Part shown: piece by piece, positions 15,424-23,920 of the stretch
Position numbering within the stretch: position 1 is the stretch's first letter
Layout of the letters: every line of letters starts with the position of its first letter
Source of the DNA: Bin87 sp965207585
Lineage (GTDB): Bacteria; Chloroflexota; Dehalococcoidia; Lucifugimonadales; UBA3495
NCBI GenBank assembly: GCA_965207585.1
Contig: CBDBMT010000002.1
Span: 62,001-126,000, forward strand
Reading direction: 5' to 3'
DNA length: 64,000 bases
The notes under the pieces: generated by a model
The model's input: only the letters and a program-made list of their open reading frames with translations
What the model was told of the DNA's origin: nothing
Database searches by the model: none
Translations under genes and position numbers: made by a program

Positions 15424-16917
15424 CTACGGCCGCTGGGCCTCGAGCCCGGCCTGAACCAGTTTCAGGGCCAGCTCCGGTTGCGCCTGCCCCTTGGTGATGC
15501 GCATGACCTGTCCCATCAGAAAGCGCGCAGCGGTATCCTTGCCGCTCAGGTAGTCCGCAACGGCCTTGGGGTTAGCGGCAATTGCCTCGGCAACAGCGGC
15601 CTCGATCGCTCCGGTGTCACTGATCTGCGCCAGTCCCTGCTCCTGCACGATCTCCGCCGCCGGCGCGCCGGCGGCATACATCTGCTCCAGCACCGTCTTG
15701 GCCAGCGAGGTGGACAGGGTCCCATCAGCGATCAGGCCCAACAGCTCCGACAATCCGCTCGGACTCACCGGGCAGTCGGCGATATCCCGGTGGTCCTGGT
15801 TCAGCAGGTAGGAGAGGTCGCCAGTCATCCAGTTGGCGATTTCCTTGGCAACTGCCGGCTGATGCGCCCTCTCGCCGGCCAACGTCACAGTCGCTTCAAA
15901 GTAATCGGCCATATTTCGGGATACCGTCAATTGACCCGCGTCGTAATCGGAGAGTTCGTATTCACCCTGGAGCCGGGCTTTGCGCTGCGGCGCCAATTCG
16001 GGCAAAGCCGACTGCAACCGGTCCACCCATTCGGAGCCGACGTTCAGCGGCGGGAGGTCGGGTTCAGGAAAGTAACGATAGTCGTGAGCGTATTCCTTGC
16101 TGCGCTGGGACACGGTAACGCCACGATCTTCCACCCATCCGCGGGTTTCCTGCACCACGGTTCCGCCGTCATCGACCACGCGCCTTTGCCGGTCCACCTC
16201 GTATTCCAGGGCCATGAAGACGGACCGGAAGCTGTTCATGTTCTTGACTTCGGTGCGCGTGCCGAAGGTATCGCTTCCGGCCGGCCTGATGCTGACGTTG
16301 GCGTCGCAGCGGAAATTACCGTCTTGCATGTTGCCGGTGGAAACGCCCAGATACTGGACCATCGAGTGCAGCGAGGTCAGGTACTGGCGGGCTTCTTCCG
16401 GAGAGCGCAGGTCGGGCTTGCTGACAATTTCCATTAGCGGCACGCCGGAGCGGTTAACGTCCACCAGGGAATAGCCCTCGGCGTGATTGTCCGGGGACGC
16501 GGGGAAGTGCTGCATCTTGGCAACGTCCTCTTCGAGGTGCACCCGTTCCACGCCAATGGGTCGCCGGCCGTATTCCAGGTCGGGATCGCCATCGATCTCC
16601 AGATAACCGTTCAGCGCCAGCGGCAGATCATATTGGGAGATCTGGTAACCCTTCATCAGGTCCGGGTAAGGGTAGTTCTTCCGGTCAAACTTGGTGAACC
16701 CGGGTATCCGGCAGTGGAGAGCCAAACCAGTCATCACGGTGTATTCCACGGCGCGGCGATTGATGACGGGCAACGCGCCAGGCAGGCCCAGGCAAACCGG
16801 GCAAGTCCGTGTGTTGGGTTCGGCAGCCTGGTAATCGGCGGGACACCCGCAGAACATCTTGCTGCGCGTGTCCAACTGGACGTGAACCTCGAGGCCGATG
16901 ACCGTTTCGTATTCCAC
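15424..16917 (-). CDS. gatB: Aspartyl/glutamyl-tRNA(Asn/Gln) amidotransferase subunit B
   Basis: Opens with EYETVIGLEVHVQL, the invariant GatB start, and carries the zinc-type cysteines in FCGCPADY and CPVCLG, then KNYPYPDLMKGYQISQYDLP. The C-terminal YqeY-like tail is present. The protein amidates Glu-tRNA(Gln) and/or Asp-tRNA(Asn) with GatA and GatC, which are not in this window. GTG is the preferred start because the conserved EYETVIG lies directly after it and GGAG precedes it; a TTG eight codons upstream is the alternative. Confidence 0.93.
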   Translation of the reverse strand: MEYETVIGLEVHVQLDTRSKMFCGCPADYQAAEPNTRTCPVCLGLPGALPVINRRAVEYTVMTGLALHCRIPGFTKFDRKNYPYPDLMKGYQISQYDLPLALNGYLEIDGDPDLEYGRRPIGVERVHLEEDVAKMQHFPASPDNHAEGYSLVDVNRSGVPLMEIVSKPDLRSPEEARQYLTSLHSMVQYLGVSTGNMQDGNFRCDANVSIRPAGSDTFGTRTEVKNMNSFRSVFMALEYEVDRQRRVVDDGGTVVQETRGWVEDRGVTVSQRSKEYAHDYRYFPEPDLPPLNVGSEWVDRLQSALPELAPQRKARLQGEYELSDYDAGQLTVSRNMADYFEATVTLAGERAHQPAVAKEIANWMTGDLSYLLNQDHRDIADCPVSPSGLSELLGLIADGTLSTSLAKTVLEQMYAAGAPAAEIVQEQGLAQISDTGAIEAAVAEAIAANPKAVADYLSGKDTAARFLMGQVMRITKGQAQPELALKLVQAGLEAQRP

Positions 16918-16973
16918 TGCTCTACTGTCTCCGCCGATCAATCAGTAACCGTCTCTCGTTCCCAGCCCGGCGT

Positions 16974-17693
16974 TCATTCGGGAGTGGTCTCGAAGCGGCC
17001 GATAAACTCGCGCTCCCTGGACTCAACTTCACGCGGCAGACGCGCCAACGCCAACCGTTCCGGTAATACTATACCCCCGGAGAAGATCAGCTTGATAGCG
17101 TCTTCCACGGTCATGTCGGTCTCGAACAGATCGTCTTCGTTGACGAAGGCCATGTTGCCGGAGGTCGGATTCGGTACGGTCGGTATGTAAACGATCGCCA
17201 GGGAATGGTCTCCGCTCTGGGAGAATGCCCGCCCGGTCACGAAACCGATGGCCACCATGCCTTCGCGGGGCCACTCCAGGAAAACCACCCGGCTGAAGTT
17301 GTAGTCGGACGCCAGCAGGGTTGTAGCCTGCTCCGTAACTCCAAAGATGGTCTTCACCACCGGGATCTTGCTGAGCGCCAAGTTCATTCCGTTCATGGTC
17401 CGGCGTCCGATGGCCAACGAAACGAACAGGCCGATCAGATAGAAGATGACAATGATGCCGATCAATCCGATGCCGGGAAAGTCCCAAGGTCGGTCTTTCA
17501 CGAAAGGCATCGGCCTGACAAAACCATCGGTATGACCAATAATGAACGCCAGAATAAACACGGTCACGAGGATCGGGACCAGTTGCATCACGCCGGCAAG
17601 AATCCTGCCTTGAAAATGACTTTCAATGCGCTGTCCTACGGTCGGCTTTTCTCGCTGAACCCGACCCTGCGGCTGCTGCTCTACGGAACCCAA
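16974..17693 (-). CDS. DUF502 family integral membrane protein
   Basis: A 239-residue protein with two strong membrane segments (about 33-54 and 72-94), then the DUF502 signature region including IPVVKTIFGVTEQ and VVFLEWPREGMVAIGFVTG, and IVYIPTVPNPTSG. DUF502 members are conserved in bacteria and plants; their function is not known with confidence. The start is TTG, with GGGAGG six bases upstream. It lies upstream of gatB on the same strand. Confidence 0.85.
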   Translation of the reverse strand: MGSVEQQPQGRVQREKPTVGQRIESHFQGRILAGVMQLVPILVTVFILAFIIGHTDGFVRPMPFVKDRPWDFPGIGLIGIIVIFYLIGLFVSLAIGRRTMNGMNLALSKIPVVKTIFGVTEQATTLLASDYNFSRVVFLEWPREGMVAIGFVTGRAFSQSGDHSLAIVYIPTVPNPTSGNMAFVNEDDLFETDMTVEDAIKLIFSGGIVLPERLALARLPREVESREREFIGRFETTPE

Positions 17694-17825
17694 AGCCGCC
17701 TCCCGTATGCCCGACGCTGCAGCTCACCGCGCCCAAAGGCATCTATGTAAATAGTATGCTGTAGTCCTAAGGGTAATTCAATAAGTCCAGAGTGCTCAAA
17801 TGGGGGTTTGGTACAGTTTCAGATC

Positions 17826-18572
17826 TCATGCTGGTTGGTTTCCGAAGTGCAACGCCACACCTCCGAAGCCCAAACGGTGGTAGCCCACGTCTACCAGTCC
17901 GGCTTGGCGGAACACATCGACCAGGCCGTCAGCAGTGAGAAAGTAATCGACGCTGTCGGGGAGGTAGGTGTAAGCGGTCCTGTCACCGGCAACAATTTGC
18001 CCCATAAGGGGAACCAGACGATGGAAATAGAACCGTCCCATGCTGGACGCGATACCCGGCGCCATGGGTGTCAGCTCGAGGGTGGTTACCCGTCCGCCCG
18101 GCGCGACTACGCGTGCCATCTCCCGAATTGCGGATGCCACATCGGGCATGTTGCGAAGGCTGAATCCAGCGGTGGCGCCAATGAACGAAGCGTCCGGAAA
18201 GGGCAGTTGCAAGGCGTCTCCCCGGACGAACTGTATGCTCCGCCCCTGGCCCGAACGGGACGCCTGCCGCCGGCTGGCGATGGTCAGCATTTCGGGCAGC
18301 AGGTCAACACCGACGACTTCCGTGACGTTGGGGCAGTCAGCCAGGGCGAAAGCCAGATCGCCGGTGCCGGTGGCTACGTCCAAGGCCGGGCCGACTGCGC
18401 TCCCCGCGGTCAGTTTGGCGGTTGCCCGCTTCCAGCGGTGATGCAGGCCACCGGTCATCAGCGAGTTCATGAGGTCGTAACGCGGCGAGATGCGCGCGAA
18501 CATCTCCGCCACGTAGCGCCGCTTTTCGTCGCCGCTTAGGTGCGCCACGGCCCTATCCTCTACACCCGTCAT
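17826..18572 (-). CDS. ubiE: Demethylmenaquinone C-methyltransferase (UbiE/MenG)
   Basis: A class I SAM methyltransferase of 248 residues with the UbiE signatures: MFARISPRYDLMNSLMTGGLHHRWKR split around residues 24-49, DVATGTGDLA (65-74) for SAM binding, and FSLRNMPD later. It performs the last methylation of menaquinone. The ATG used here lies inside a palindromic repeat and overlaps the stop of the upstream gene; a GTG eight codons downstream, preceded by AGAGGATAGG, may be the true start. It is the last gene of the UbiA-UbiX-reductase-UbiE group. Confidence 0.88.
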   Translation of the reverse strand: MTGVEDRAVAHLSGDEKRRYVAEMFARISPRYDLMNSLMTGGLHHRWKRATAKLTAGSAVGPALDVATGTGDLAFALADCPNVTEVVGVDLLPEMLTIASRRQASRSGQGRSIQFVRGDALQLPFPDASFIGATAGFSLRNMPDVASAIREMARVVAPGGRVTTLELTPMAPGIASSMGRFYFHRLVPLMGQIVAGDRTAYTYLPDSVDYFLTADGLVDVFRQAGLVDVGYHRLGFGGVALHFGNQPA

Positions 18573-18597
18573 TCCGGCCTTGAGCCGGAATCCAGAG
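18564..18597 (-). repeat. Palindromic repeat copy B (ATTCCGGC family)
   Basis: ATTCCGGC and GCCGGAAT pair around CTTGA, flanked by CCCGTC and CCAGAGG. The flanks match copy A in the opposite orientation. It encodes the last residues of the reductase and supplies the ATGA in which its stop and the ubiE start overlap. Similar palindromes with TCATTCC...GGAATCC arms are widespread in bacterial genomes. Confidence 0.75.
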
Positions 18598-19138
18598 GGA
18601 TGCGTGGGAGGTAGCGCAGCATCACTACGCCGTCATCGTAGGATTGAGACTCGACCAGTTTCATCGGCGTCGGTGGTGGATTCCGGCTTTCGCCGGAATG
18701 ACGGGGTGATGTGAGGGGAATACCGCGCCCCAGGATCACAGGAATCACGAACACCCGGTATTCGTCAATCAGTCCGGCCTGTCGGAACTGGTCGGCCAGA
18801 TCCGCGCCGCCAACCAACCACACGGTTCCAGCGTGCCGGTCCGCGATGTCTTGCGCAAAATCCACCACGCCCCCCCGCACAAATTGGACCCCCTGGGGAC
18901 CGTCGTCTGGCGGAGATTGGGTGAACACGTAAGCGGGCTTGCCTGGATACGGCCATTCCCCGAAGCCCAGGACCTGTTCGTAAGTGCGCCGCCCCATTAC
19001 CAAGGCTTCGACGTCGGCGTAAAATTCGGCGTAGCGATAGTCGCTGGAATCGCCATCGGGCAGCCAATCCACGCCGCCGGTGGAATCAGCGATAAAGCCG
19101 TCCACGCTGGCGGCGACGTAGTAGACGATCCTGGCCAT
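18569..19138 (-). CDS. Dihydrofolate reductase-like (RibD C-terminal domain) reductase with repeat insertion
   Basis: A 189-residue DHFR-fold protein: VYYVAASVDGFIAD at the start, ALVMGRRTYE (46-55), and VWLVGGADLADQF (106-118) for NADPH binding. These proteins reduce pteridine or pyrimidine-like substrates; the exact one is unknown. Between ILGRGIPL and KLVESQSYDDGVVMLRY, where relatives have a short loop, the sequence RHSGESRNPPPTP is encoded by a palindromic repeat. The C-terminal residues after LRY come from a second repeat copy. The frame stays open, so the gene may be functional. It lies between ubiX and ubiE. Confidence 0.83.
   Translation of the reverse strand: MARIVYYVAASVDGFIADSTGGVDWLPDGDSSDYRYAEFYADVEALVMGRRTYEQVLGFGEWPYPGKPAYVFTQSPPDDGPQGVQFVRGGVVDFAQDIADRHAGTVWLVGGADLADQFRQAGLIDEYRVFVIPVILGRGIPLTSPRHSGESRNPPPTPMKLVESQSYDDGVVMLRYLPRIPLDSGSRPE
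18676..18705 (+). repeat. Palindromic repeat copy A (ATTCCGGC family)
   Basis: ATTCCGGC and GCCGGAAT pair around TTTC, flanked by GGTGG and GACGGGG. It lies within the reductase gene in frame. It is the inverted-orientation sister of copy B about 110 bases away. Confidence 0.8.
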
Positions 19139-19153
19139 GCCGCAACTGATGCT

Positions 19154-19768
19154 CTAACGCTCGTGATCGCGGTACTGCATGTGGTCCGGCATGCCATCAA
19201 TCACGCCCGACGCGACCAGCGCGCGTTGGACCACGAAGCGAACTATGCCATCCATGTCCAGCGGTTTCAGATAAAACGGCGGCTCGGGCGGCATGATGGT
19301 GGCTCCCAGCCGCGACAGAGTCAGGAGGTTCTCCAAGTGGATCGCATGCAGCGGCGTTTCCCGGGGAATCAGGGTCAATGGGCGTCGCTCCTTGAGCGTC
19401 ACGTCAGCGGCGCGCAGCAGGAGATTGGGCGTCAAGCCGTGGGCCAGTGATGCGACCGTGTTCATGCTGGCGGGTGCGATGATCATGCCCGCCGTGGGAA
19501 AGGTCCCGCTGGCTATGGGAGCGAAAAGGTCGGAGATGGCGTAGGCGCCGAAGTGAGGATGCTCGCTCCAGCGTGCGACGGTTATATTGTAAGACTCGTC
19601 GAGTTCTTCCTGCCACACCATGCGTGCGGCATTGGAAGCGACAACGACTATCGGCTTTTCCCGCTCCAGCAGCGCATCGATCAGTTCGCGGGCGATTATC
19701 GACCCGCTGGCACCGCTGATCCCGACAACCAGTGGTGGAGACTCGTGGGGAAGCATAGTGGCATCCAT
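19154..19768 (-). CDS. ubiX: UbiX-type flavin prenyltransferase
   Basis: A 204-residue flavoprotein with VVGISGASGS (14-23), PIASGTFPTAGMIIAPAS and RRPLTLIPRETPLH, the signatures of UbiX/PAD1. UbiX prenylates FMN to make prFMN, the cofactor of UbiD, which is also encoded in this window. The start could be the first or fifth codon. It lies about 70 bases after ubiA and 15 bases before the DHFR-like gene on the same strand. Confidence 0.92.
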   Translation of the reverse strand: MDATMLPHESPPLVVGISGASGSIIARELIDALLEREKPIVVVASNAARMVWQEELDESYNITVARWSEHPHFGAYAISDLFAPIASGTFPTAGMIIAPASMNTVASLAHGLTPNLLLRAADVTLKERRPLTLIPRETPLHAIHLENLLTLSRLGATIMPPEPPFYLKPLDMDGIVRFVVQRALVASGVIDGMPDHMQYRDHER

Positions 19769-19836
19769 TGGTCGCGGCTATTGAGGTCGGCTAACCCGCG
19801 TCAGTGGCACGAAGCGCCGTCATGTCATAGCCTCGG

Positions 19837-20763
19837 CTACCACGGGAAGAAACCATCGAAGGGCAGCGCCACCGCGAGGATCGTGAAGGCCAGCAGTTGA
19901 GTGGAAATGTATTTGTTGAACGCAAACGCCTTGCCCACCATGGCCGGCTGGCCGGACTTCACCAGGTTGTTTTCGTACACCAGCAGTATCACGGCCACCG
20001 CCCAACCGATGAAATAGAACACGTTCAGCTGCATCCAGACGCCCAGGACCAGCAGTGCGGCAGCCGCCAGGGTATGCAATACCCGCGTGGTGCGGATGGC
20101 GTTGCGAACCCCGAACCGCGAAGCGATGGAGTTAATCCGGTTGGCGCGGTCAAAGTCAAAGTCCATGCTGCCGTAGATGGTTTCGAAGCCTCCGGCCCAC
20201 ATCATCACCGCGAAGGTGAGCAGCACCGGTTGCCACGTAAGTTCGCCGGTAACACCGATCCACGCGCCGGACGGGGCGATGGAAAGAGCCAATCCCAGCA
20301 TCAGGCTGCACAGCCACGTGAAGTACTTGGCGAAGGAATAGAGCACCACGTATGCGGCGGCCACCGGGGAAAGCATCAACGCCAGGGGATTCAGCTGCCA
20401 GGCGGCCACGAAAAAGACGGCAGCGCCGGCCCCGGCCATGGCTCCAATTTCCAGAGGCTTCAGGATACCAGCAGGGATGTGCCGGCCCGCCGTGCGTGGG
20501 TTGCGGGCATCCTCACGGGCGTTGATTATGCGGTTGGCGGACATGCCCAGGGTCCGCACTCCCAGGAACGCCAGGGTGATCCAGATGAAAGCGTGCCAGC
20601 CCGGCCATCCGCTCCCGCCCGAAACGTGCGACGCCAGCACCATGCCGATGTAACCAAACGGCATGGCGAACAGCGACTCCGAGATGTTGATCGCGTTCAG
20701 GTAGTGTGGAACCTTGCCCACCACCACGCGGAAAGGGCCGGGGTGTGCCGGTGCGTTGTGCAT
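19837..20763 (-). CDS. ubiA: UbiA-family prenyltransferase
   Basis: A 308-residue membrane protein with about eight hydrophobic helices. The first Asp-rich prenyl-diphosphate motif is NRIINAREDARNPRT (77-91) and the second SMDFDFDRANRINS (199-212). UbiA enzymes attach a polyprenyl chain to an aromatic ring at the membrane. With UbiX, UbiD and UbiE it suggests menaquinone synthesis, possibly by the futalosine route whose late steps use UbiA/X/D-type proteins (MqnP/M/L). The early mqn genes are not in this window. The chosen ATG lacks a strong ribosome site. Confidence 0.88.
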   Translation of the reverse strand: MHNAPAHPGPFRVVVGKVPHYLNAINISESLFAMPFGYIGMVLASHVSGGSGWPGWHAFIWITLAFLGVRTLGMSANRIINAREDARNPRTAGRHIPAGILKPLEIGAMAGAGAAVFFVAAWQLNPLALMLSPVAAAYVVLYSFAKYFTWLCSLMLGLALSIAPSGAWIGVTGELTWQPVLLTFAVMMWAGGFETIYGSMDFDFDRANRINSIASRFGVRNAIRTTRVLHTLAAAALLVLGVWMQLNVFYFIGWAVAVILLVYENNLVKSGQPAMVGKAFAFNKYISTQLLAFTILAVALPFDGFFPW

Positions 20764-20808
20764 AACGTCATCATGGTAACATAGCCCCCTGATTATCAGA
20801 GATTGACG

Positions 20809-21009
20809 ATGCCCAAAGTGAGAGAAGCCATACGGATCGTCGAGCGAGACGGCTGGTGGCTTGACCGGATGAACGGCAGCCACCGCGTCTTCAAGCACCC
20901 TGTAAAACCCGGAACGGTGACTATTCCAGGCCACCCGAGTGACGATTTGAAGATAAAAACTTGGCGAAGCATCTTGCGGCAAGCTGGTCTTCAGGGGAGG
21001 AGACGATGA
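20809..21009 (+). CDS. hicA: HicA family toxin (mRNA interferase)
   Basis: A 66-residue double-stranded-RNA-binding-fold protein. MPKVREAIRIVERDGW, RMNGSHRVFKHP with the catalytic histidine and VTIPGHPSDDLKIKTWRSILRQAG match HicA closely. HicA toxins cleave mRNA and are neutralised by HicB. It overlaps hicB by the 4-base ATGA. It runs opposite to the flanking quinone genes. Confidence 0.9.
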   Translation: MPKVREAIRIVERDGWWLDRMNGSHRVFKHPVKPGTVTIPGHPSDDLKIKTWRSILRQAGLQGRRR

Positions 21010-21353
21010 AATTGACCTACGCAGTGGTCTTTGAGCAAACGCCTAACAACTACTGCGCTTACGTGCCAGACCTGCCCGGCTGTATCTCCACGCACAAAAC
21101 TTGGGATGGCATCCAGGCAATGATCAAAGAGGCCATGGCCCTCCACATTGAGGTTTCGCACGAGTACGGCGACCCCATTCCGCCGCCGCAAATGTCCGTG
21201 GAACAGGCCCTTGAATACCACCGTTCACAGCCCAACGACTACGGCGGGTACTTTCCTGCCCCCGAACCGGACGAAGACGACGAACCCGCCGCCGTTCTCG
21301 AGGTTGAGGTCGAGGTCAACCTGGAGACTGCGCCGACAGCAACCGCGGATTGA
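21006..21353 (+). CDS. hicB: HicB family antitoxin
   Basis: A 115-residue HicB with the partial RNase H fold: MKLTYAVVFEQTPNNYCAYVPDLPGC and MIKEAMALHIE. Instead of a clear C-terminal DNA-binding helix-turn-helix it has an acidic tail (PEPDEDDEP then E/V-rich), so autoregulation may differ from E. coli HicB. GGAGGAG precedes the ATG. Confidence 0.88.
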   Translation: MKLTYAVVFEQTPNNYCAYVPDLPGCISTHKTWDGIQAMIKEAMALHIEVSHEYGDPIPPPQMSVEQALEYHRSQPNDYGGYFPAPEPDEDDEPAAVLEVEVEVNLETAPTATAD

Positions 21354-21371
21354 TGCGCCCTTCTCGGAGCT

Positions 21372-22844
21372 TCAGTAACCGGGCGTCGGAATGATGTCGT
21401 CAAGCCCCAGATCGCTCCACCGCGCCGAGACCCGCTCACGGATCTCCCGGCTCATTTCGATGTCCGGCGGCCACTCGCGATGGTAGCCTTCCTGCGGCCC
21501 CTTCCGGGTGGCGTCGATGCCGACCTTGCTGCCGAAACGCGGCGTCGGCGACGCTACGTCCAAGTCGTCGATGGGGCCATCGACCAGGACGAGATCGGTG
21601 GCAGGGTTGATGTTGTTGGCCACCCGCCATGCCACCTCCGAAGGGTTCTGCACGTCCACGAAGTCGTCCACGACCACGATCACCTTGGTCAGGCTGAGCA
21701 GTCCCAAACCCCACAGGCCGTACATCACCTTGCGAGCGTGTCCCGGGTACTCCTTCTTCATCGACACCAGCACCAGGTTATGGAAAATGCCTTCCGCGGG
21801 CATGTTGATATCGACGACTTCCGGCAGGATGAGACGAATCAGCGGCAGGAACACGCGCTCGGTAACCTTGCCCATCCAGTAGTCCTCGGTGGGCGGGCGT
21901 CCCACGAAGGTGGTGGGGTAGATGGGATTGTGGCGGCGGGTGATGGTGGTCACGTGGAACACCGGGTAGGGCTCGGCCAGGGAGTAGTAGCCGGTGTGAT
22001 CACCAAATGGTCCCTCGGTTCTCTCCTCGCCGGGAGTGACGTACCCTTCCAGGACAATCTCGGCATGAGCCGGAACCCTCAGGTCCACTGACACCGCCTG
22101 GGCCAACTCGACCCCTTCATCGCGGATGAAGCCGACCAGCACCATCTCGTCGATGTCCGGCGGAAGAGGAGCTGACCCCGTCCAAATAGACGCCGGATCG
22201 CCGCCCAGCGCAACCGCCACCTCGAGTTTCTCCGCGCTGGCCCGGTAATGCCGTGCTCCCACCTTGTGGGTCTGCCAGTGCATGCCGGTGGTGTTCCGGT
22301 CGAACACCTGCATTCGATAGATGCCGTAGTTCTGCGTGCCGGTCCCGGGATCCTTGGTGATCACCAGCGGCAGGGTGATATACGGGCCGGCGTCCATCGG
22401 CCAGCACTTGATGATCGGCAGACTGTACAGGTCGACGTCCTCGCCGGAAAGCACGACCTGCTGGCAGGGCGGATTGCTGATGGTCTTGGGCTGGTAAGCC
22501 CCGACATGAACCAAACGTCCCAGGGTGCGCAGCTTGTTCAGCACTCCCTGGGGAGGGCCGCCCTGCACCATCTCGATCATGGCTTCAAGGCGGCCGGCGA
22601 GGCTGTCCGCGTTTTCGACCTCCAGCGCCCAGTTCATGCGCCGCTCGGAGCAGAACAGGTTGATGGCCACGGGCATGTCGTGGCCAACCACGTTCTCGAA
22701 CAGTAGTGCAGGCCCGTCGGCTCGCAGAGAGCGATGGGCTATTTCAGTCATCTCGAGCTCCGTGCTTACCGGAGCGGAGATGCGCCGCAGGTCGCCTTTG
22801 CTTTCGAGAAAGGCGATAAACTCGCGAAGGTCCCGGTATGGCAT
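21372..22844 (-). CDS. ubiD: UbiD-family prFMN-dependent decarboxylase
   Basis: A 490-residue UbiD protein of usual length. It begins YRDLREFIAFLESKGDLRRI, typical of the family. The prFMN site is marked by NYGIYR (172-177) and by the catalytic Glu/Arg cluster ERTEGPFGDH (274-283). TFVGRPPTEDYWMGK and FGSKVGIDATRK follow. It decarboxylates an aromatic acid in quinone synthesis, using the cofactor made by UbiX. Its stop lies 18 bases from the HicB stop (convergent). Confidence 0.92.
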   Translation of the reverse strand: MPYRDLREFIAFLESKGDLRRISAPVSTELEMTEIAHRSLRADGPALLFENVVGHDMPVAINLFCSERRMNWALEVENADSLAGRLEAMIEMVQGGPPQGVLNKLRTLGRLVHVGAYQPKTISNPPCQQVVLSGEDVDLYSLPIIKCWPMDAGPYITLPLVITKDPGTGTQNYGIYRMQVFDRNTTGMHWQTHKVGARHYRASAEKLEVAVALGGDPASIWTGSAPLPPDIDEMVLVGFIRDEGVELAQAVSVDLRVPAHAEIVLEGYVTPGEERTEGPFGDHTGYYSLAEPYPVFHVTTITRRHNPIYPTTFVGRPPTEDYWMGKVTERVFLPLIRLILPEVVDINMPAEGIFHNLVLVSMKKEYPGHARKVMYGLWGLGLLSLTKVIVVVDDFVDVQNPSEVAWRVANNINPATDLVLVDGPIDDLDVASPTPRFGSKVGIDATRKGPQEGYHREWPPDIEMSREIRERVSARWSDLGLDDIIPTPGY

Positions 22845-22877
22845 GGCGGTCGCGTTGGCCTCAAGTCGGCAACGACA

Positions 22878-22901
22878 CTGAGGCCAGGACGCCGGCCTCA
22901 G
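22878..22901. other. Inverted repeat at the end of the zinc-ribbon gene
   Basis: CTGAGGCC and GGCCTCAG pair around 8 bases. The repeat overlaps the stop codon of the zinc-ribbon gene. No T-run follows, so a terminator role is weak. Confidence 0.3.
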
Positions 22902-23215
22902 GAATTTCGCATTTGGCTAAAGCAATCGCTGCAATATACCGGTCGGTCGCCGCGGGGGCGGAAGGGCACGGTTGCGTCGACGCCGCAGTTGCTGCAAACG
23001 ATGGGGAAGCTTTCGCGCTGGCCTCCACCGAACCCGCCGCCGCCACCGCCGCCGAAGTTGTCACGGGGCTGGCCTCGCCGAGCGTTCCGGCACGAAACGC
23101 ACCGTTTCGGATAGTTGGTGAAGCCGCGCGAGGCATAGAATTCCTGCTCGCCTACGGTGAAGAGAAACTCGGCTCCGCAGTCGCTGCATTCAAGGGTCAT
23201 GTCGGAAAGGGCCAC
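22898..23215 (-). CDS. Double zinc-ribbon protein with glycine-rich linker
   Basis: A 105-residue protein with two CxxC pairs in each half: C10/C13 with C39/C42, and C74/C77 with C95/C98. They are joined by a glycine-rich linker (55-65). The second ribbon carries VPFRPRGDRPVYCSDC, a signature of zinc-ribbon proteins that often accompany RNA- or DNA-binding functions. No catalytic motif is visible. Start GTG follows GGAGGATGAACC. ubiD lies 53 bases downstream. Confidence 0.78.
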   Translation of the reverse strand: MALSDMTLECSDCGAEFLFTVGEQEFYASRGFTNYPKRCVSCRNARRGQPRDNFGGGGGGGFGGGQRESFPIVCSNCGVDATVPFRPRGDRPVYCSDCFSQMRNS

Positions 23216-23440
23216 GGTTCATCCTCCGGCCTGGTTGGTAATCACGGTGCACACGCAAGGTCTGTTTCGTCGGGCACGGCGATTACAATACCCAAGGAAG
23301 GAGGACCGGCGCAATTTTGCTGCCATTACTATACTGGCATCAACGGCGGCAAACAACGATTTTCACCGCCTGAATCGGAAAATCGCTGGTTTCGGCGCCG
23401 ATGCCGAGCCCATTTTGGGAGCGCATCACCCAGTTCCAGT

Positions 23441-23875
23441 TTACGCGGGTTCTGCCACGAAAACGGGTATCGTCCTGGAAGTGCGCCCCTGGTATTCCTC
23501 GTAAGGAGGGAATGCCTCTACGGAAGCTGCCCACAGCCGGGCCCGTTCGTCCGGGTCGGTGACCTCGCGGACACGCATGGAATACACGTCCGTCTCGTCC
23601 TGGATTTCAACATCGGCGTCGGCGCGCAGGTTGTACACCCAAACGGGATTGCGCGGCGCGCCGCCCTGCGACCCCACCAGCACGTAAGCGTCGCCGACCT
23701 TCACGCGCATCAGCGGGGTTTTGCGGACCGCCCCGGTCTTGTTGCCGCGGTTGGTAACAATGATCACGGGCAAGCCCGTCTCACGCAGGGTGGTCCCCTC
23801 GGTGCCGCCGCTGCTTTCGTACAACTCCACCTGCTCTCGCACCCAATCCCGGGTCGACGGAATGTATTCGGCCAT
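23441..23875 (-). CDS. Deazaflavin (F420)-dependent nitroreductase family protein
   Basis: A 144-residue split-barrel protein. NRGNKTGAVRKTPLMRV, DAYVLVGSQGGAPRNPVWVYNL and ERARLW are signatures of the Ddn/F420H2-dependent quinone reductase family. It would reduce quinones or other acceptors with F420H2; no F420 synthesis gene lies in the window. The ATG follows GGAGCGAGTGAACT. Confidence 0.87.
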   Translation of the reverse strand: MAEYIPSTRDWVREQVELYESSGGTEGTTLRETGLPVIIVTNRGNKTGAVRKTPLMRVKVGDAYVLVGSQGGAPRNPVWVYNLRADADVEIQDETDVYSMRVREVTDPDERARLWAASVEAFPPYEEYQGRTSRTIPVFVAEPA

Positions 23876-23920
23876 AGTTCACTCGCTCCTTTCGGTCGAT
23901 AGCGGACACCTTATCACACC

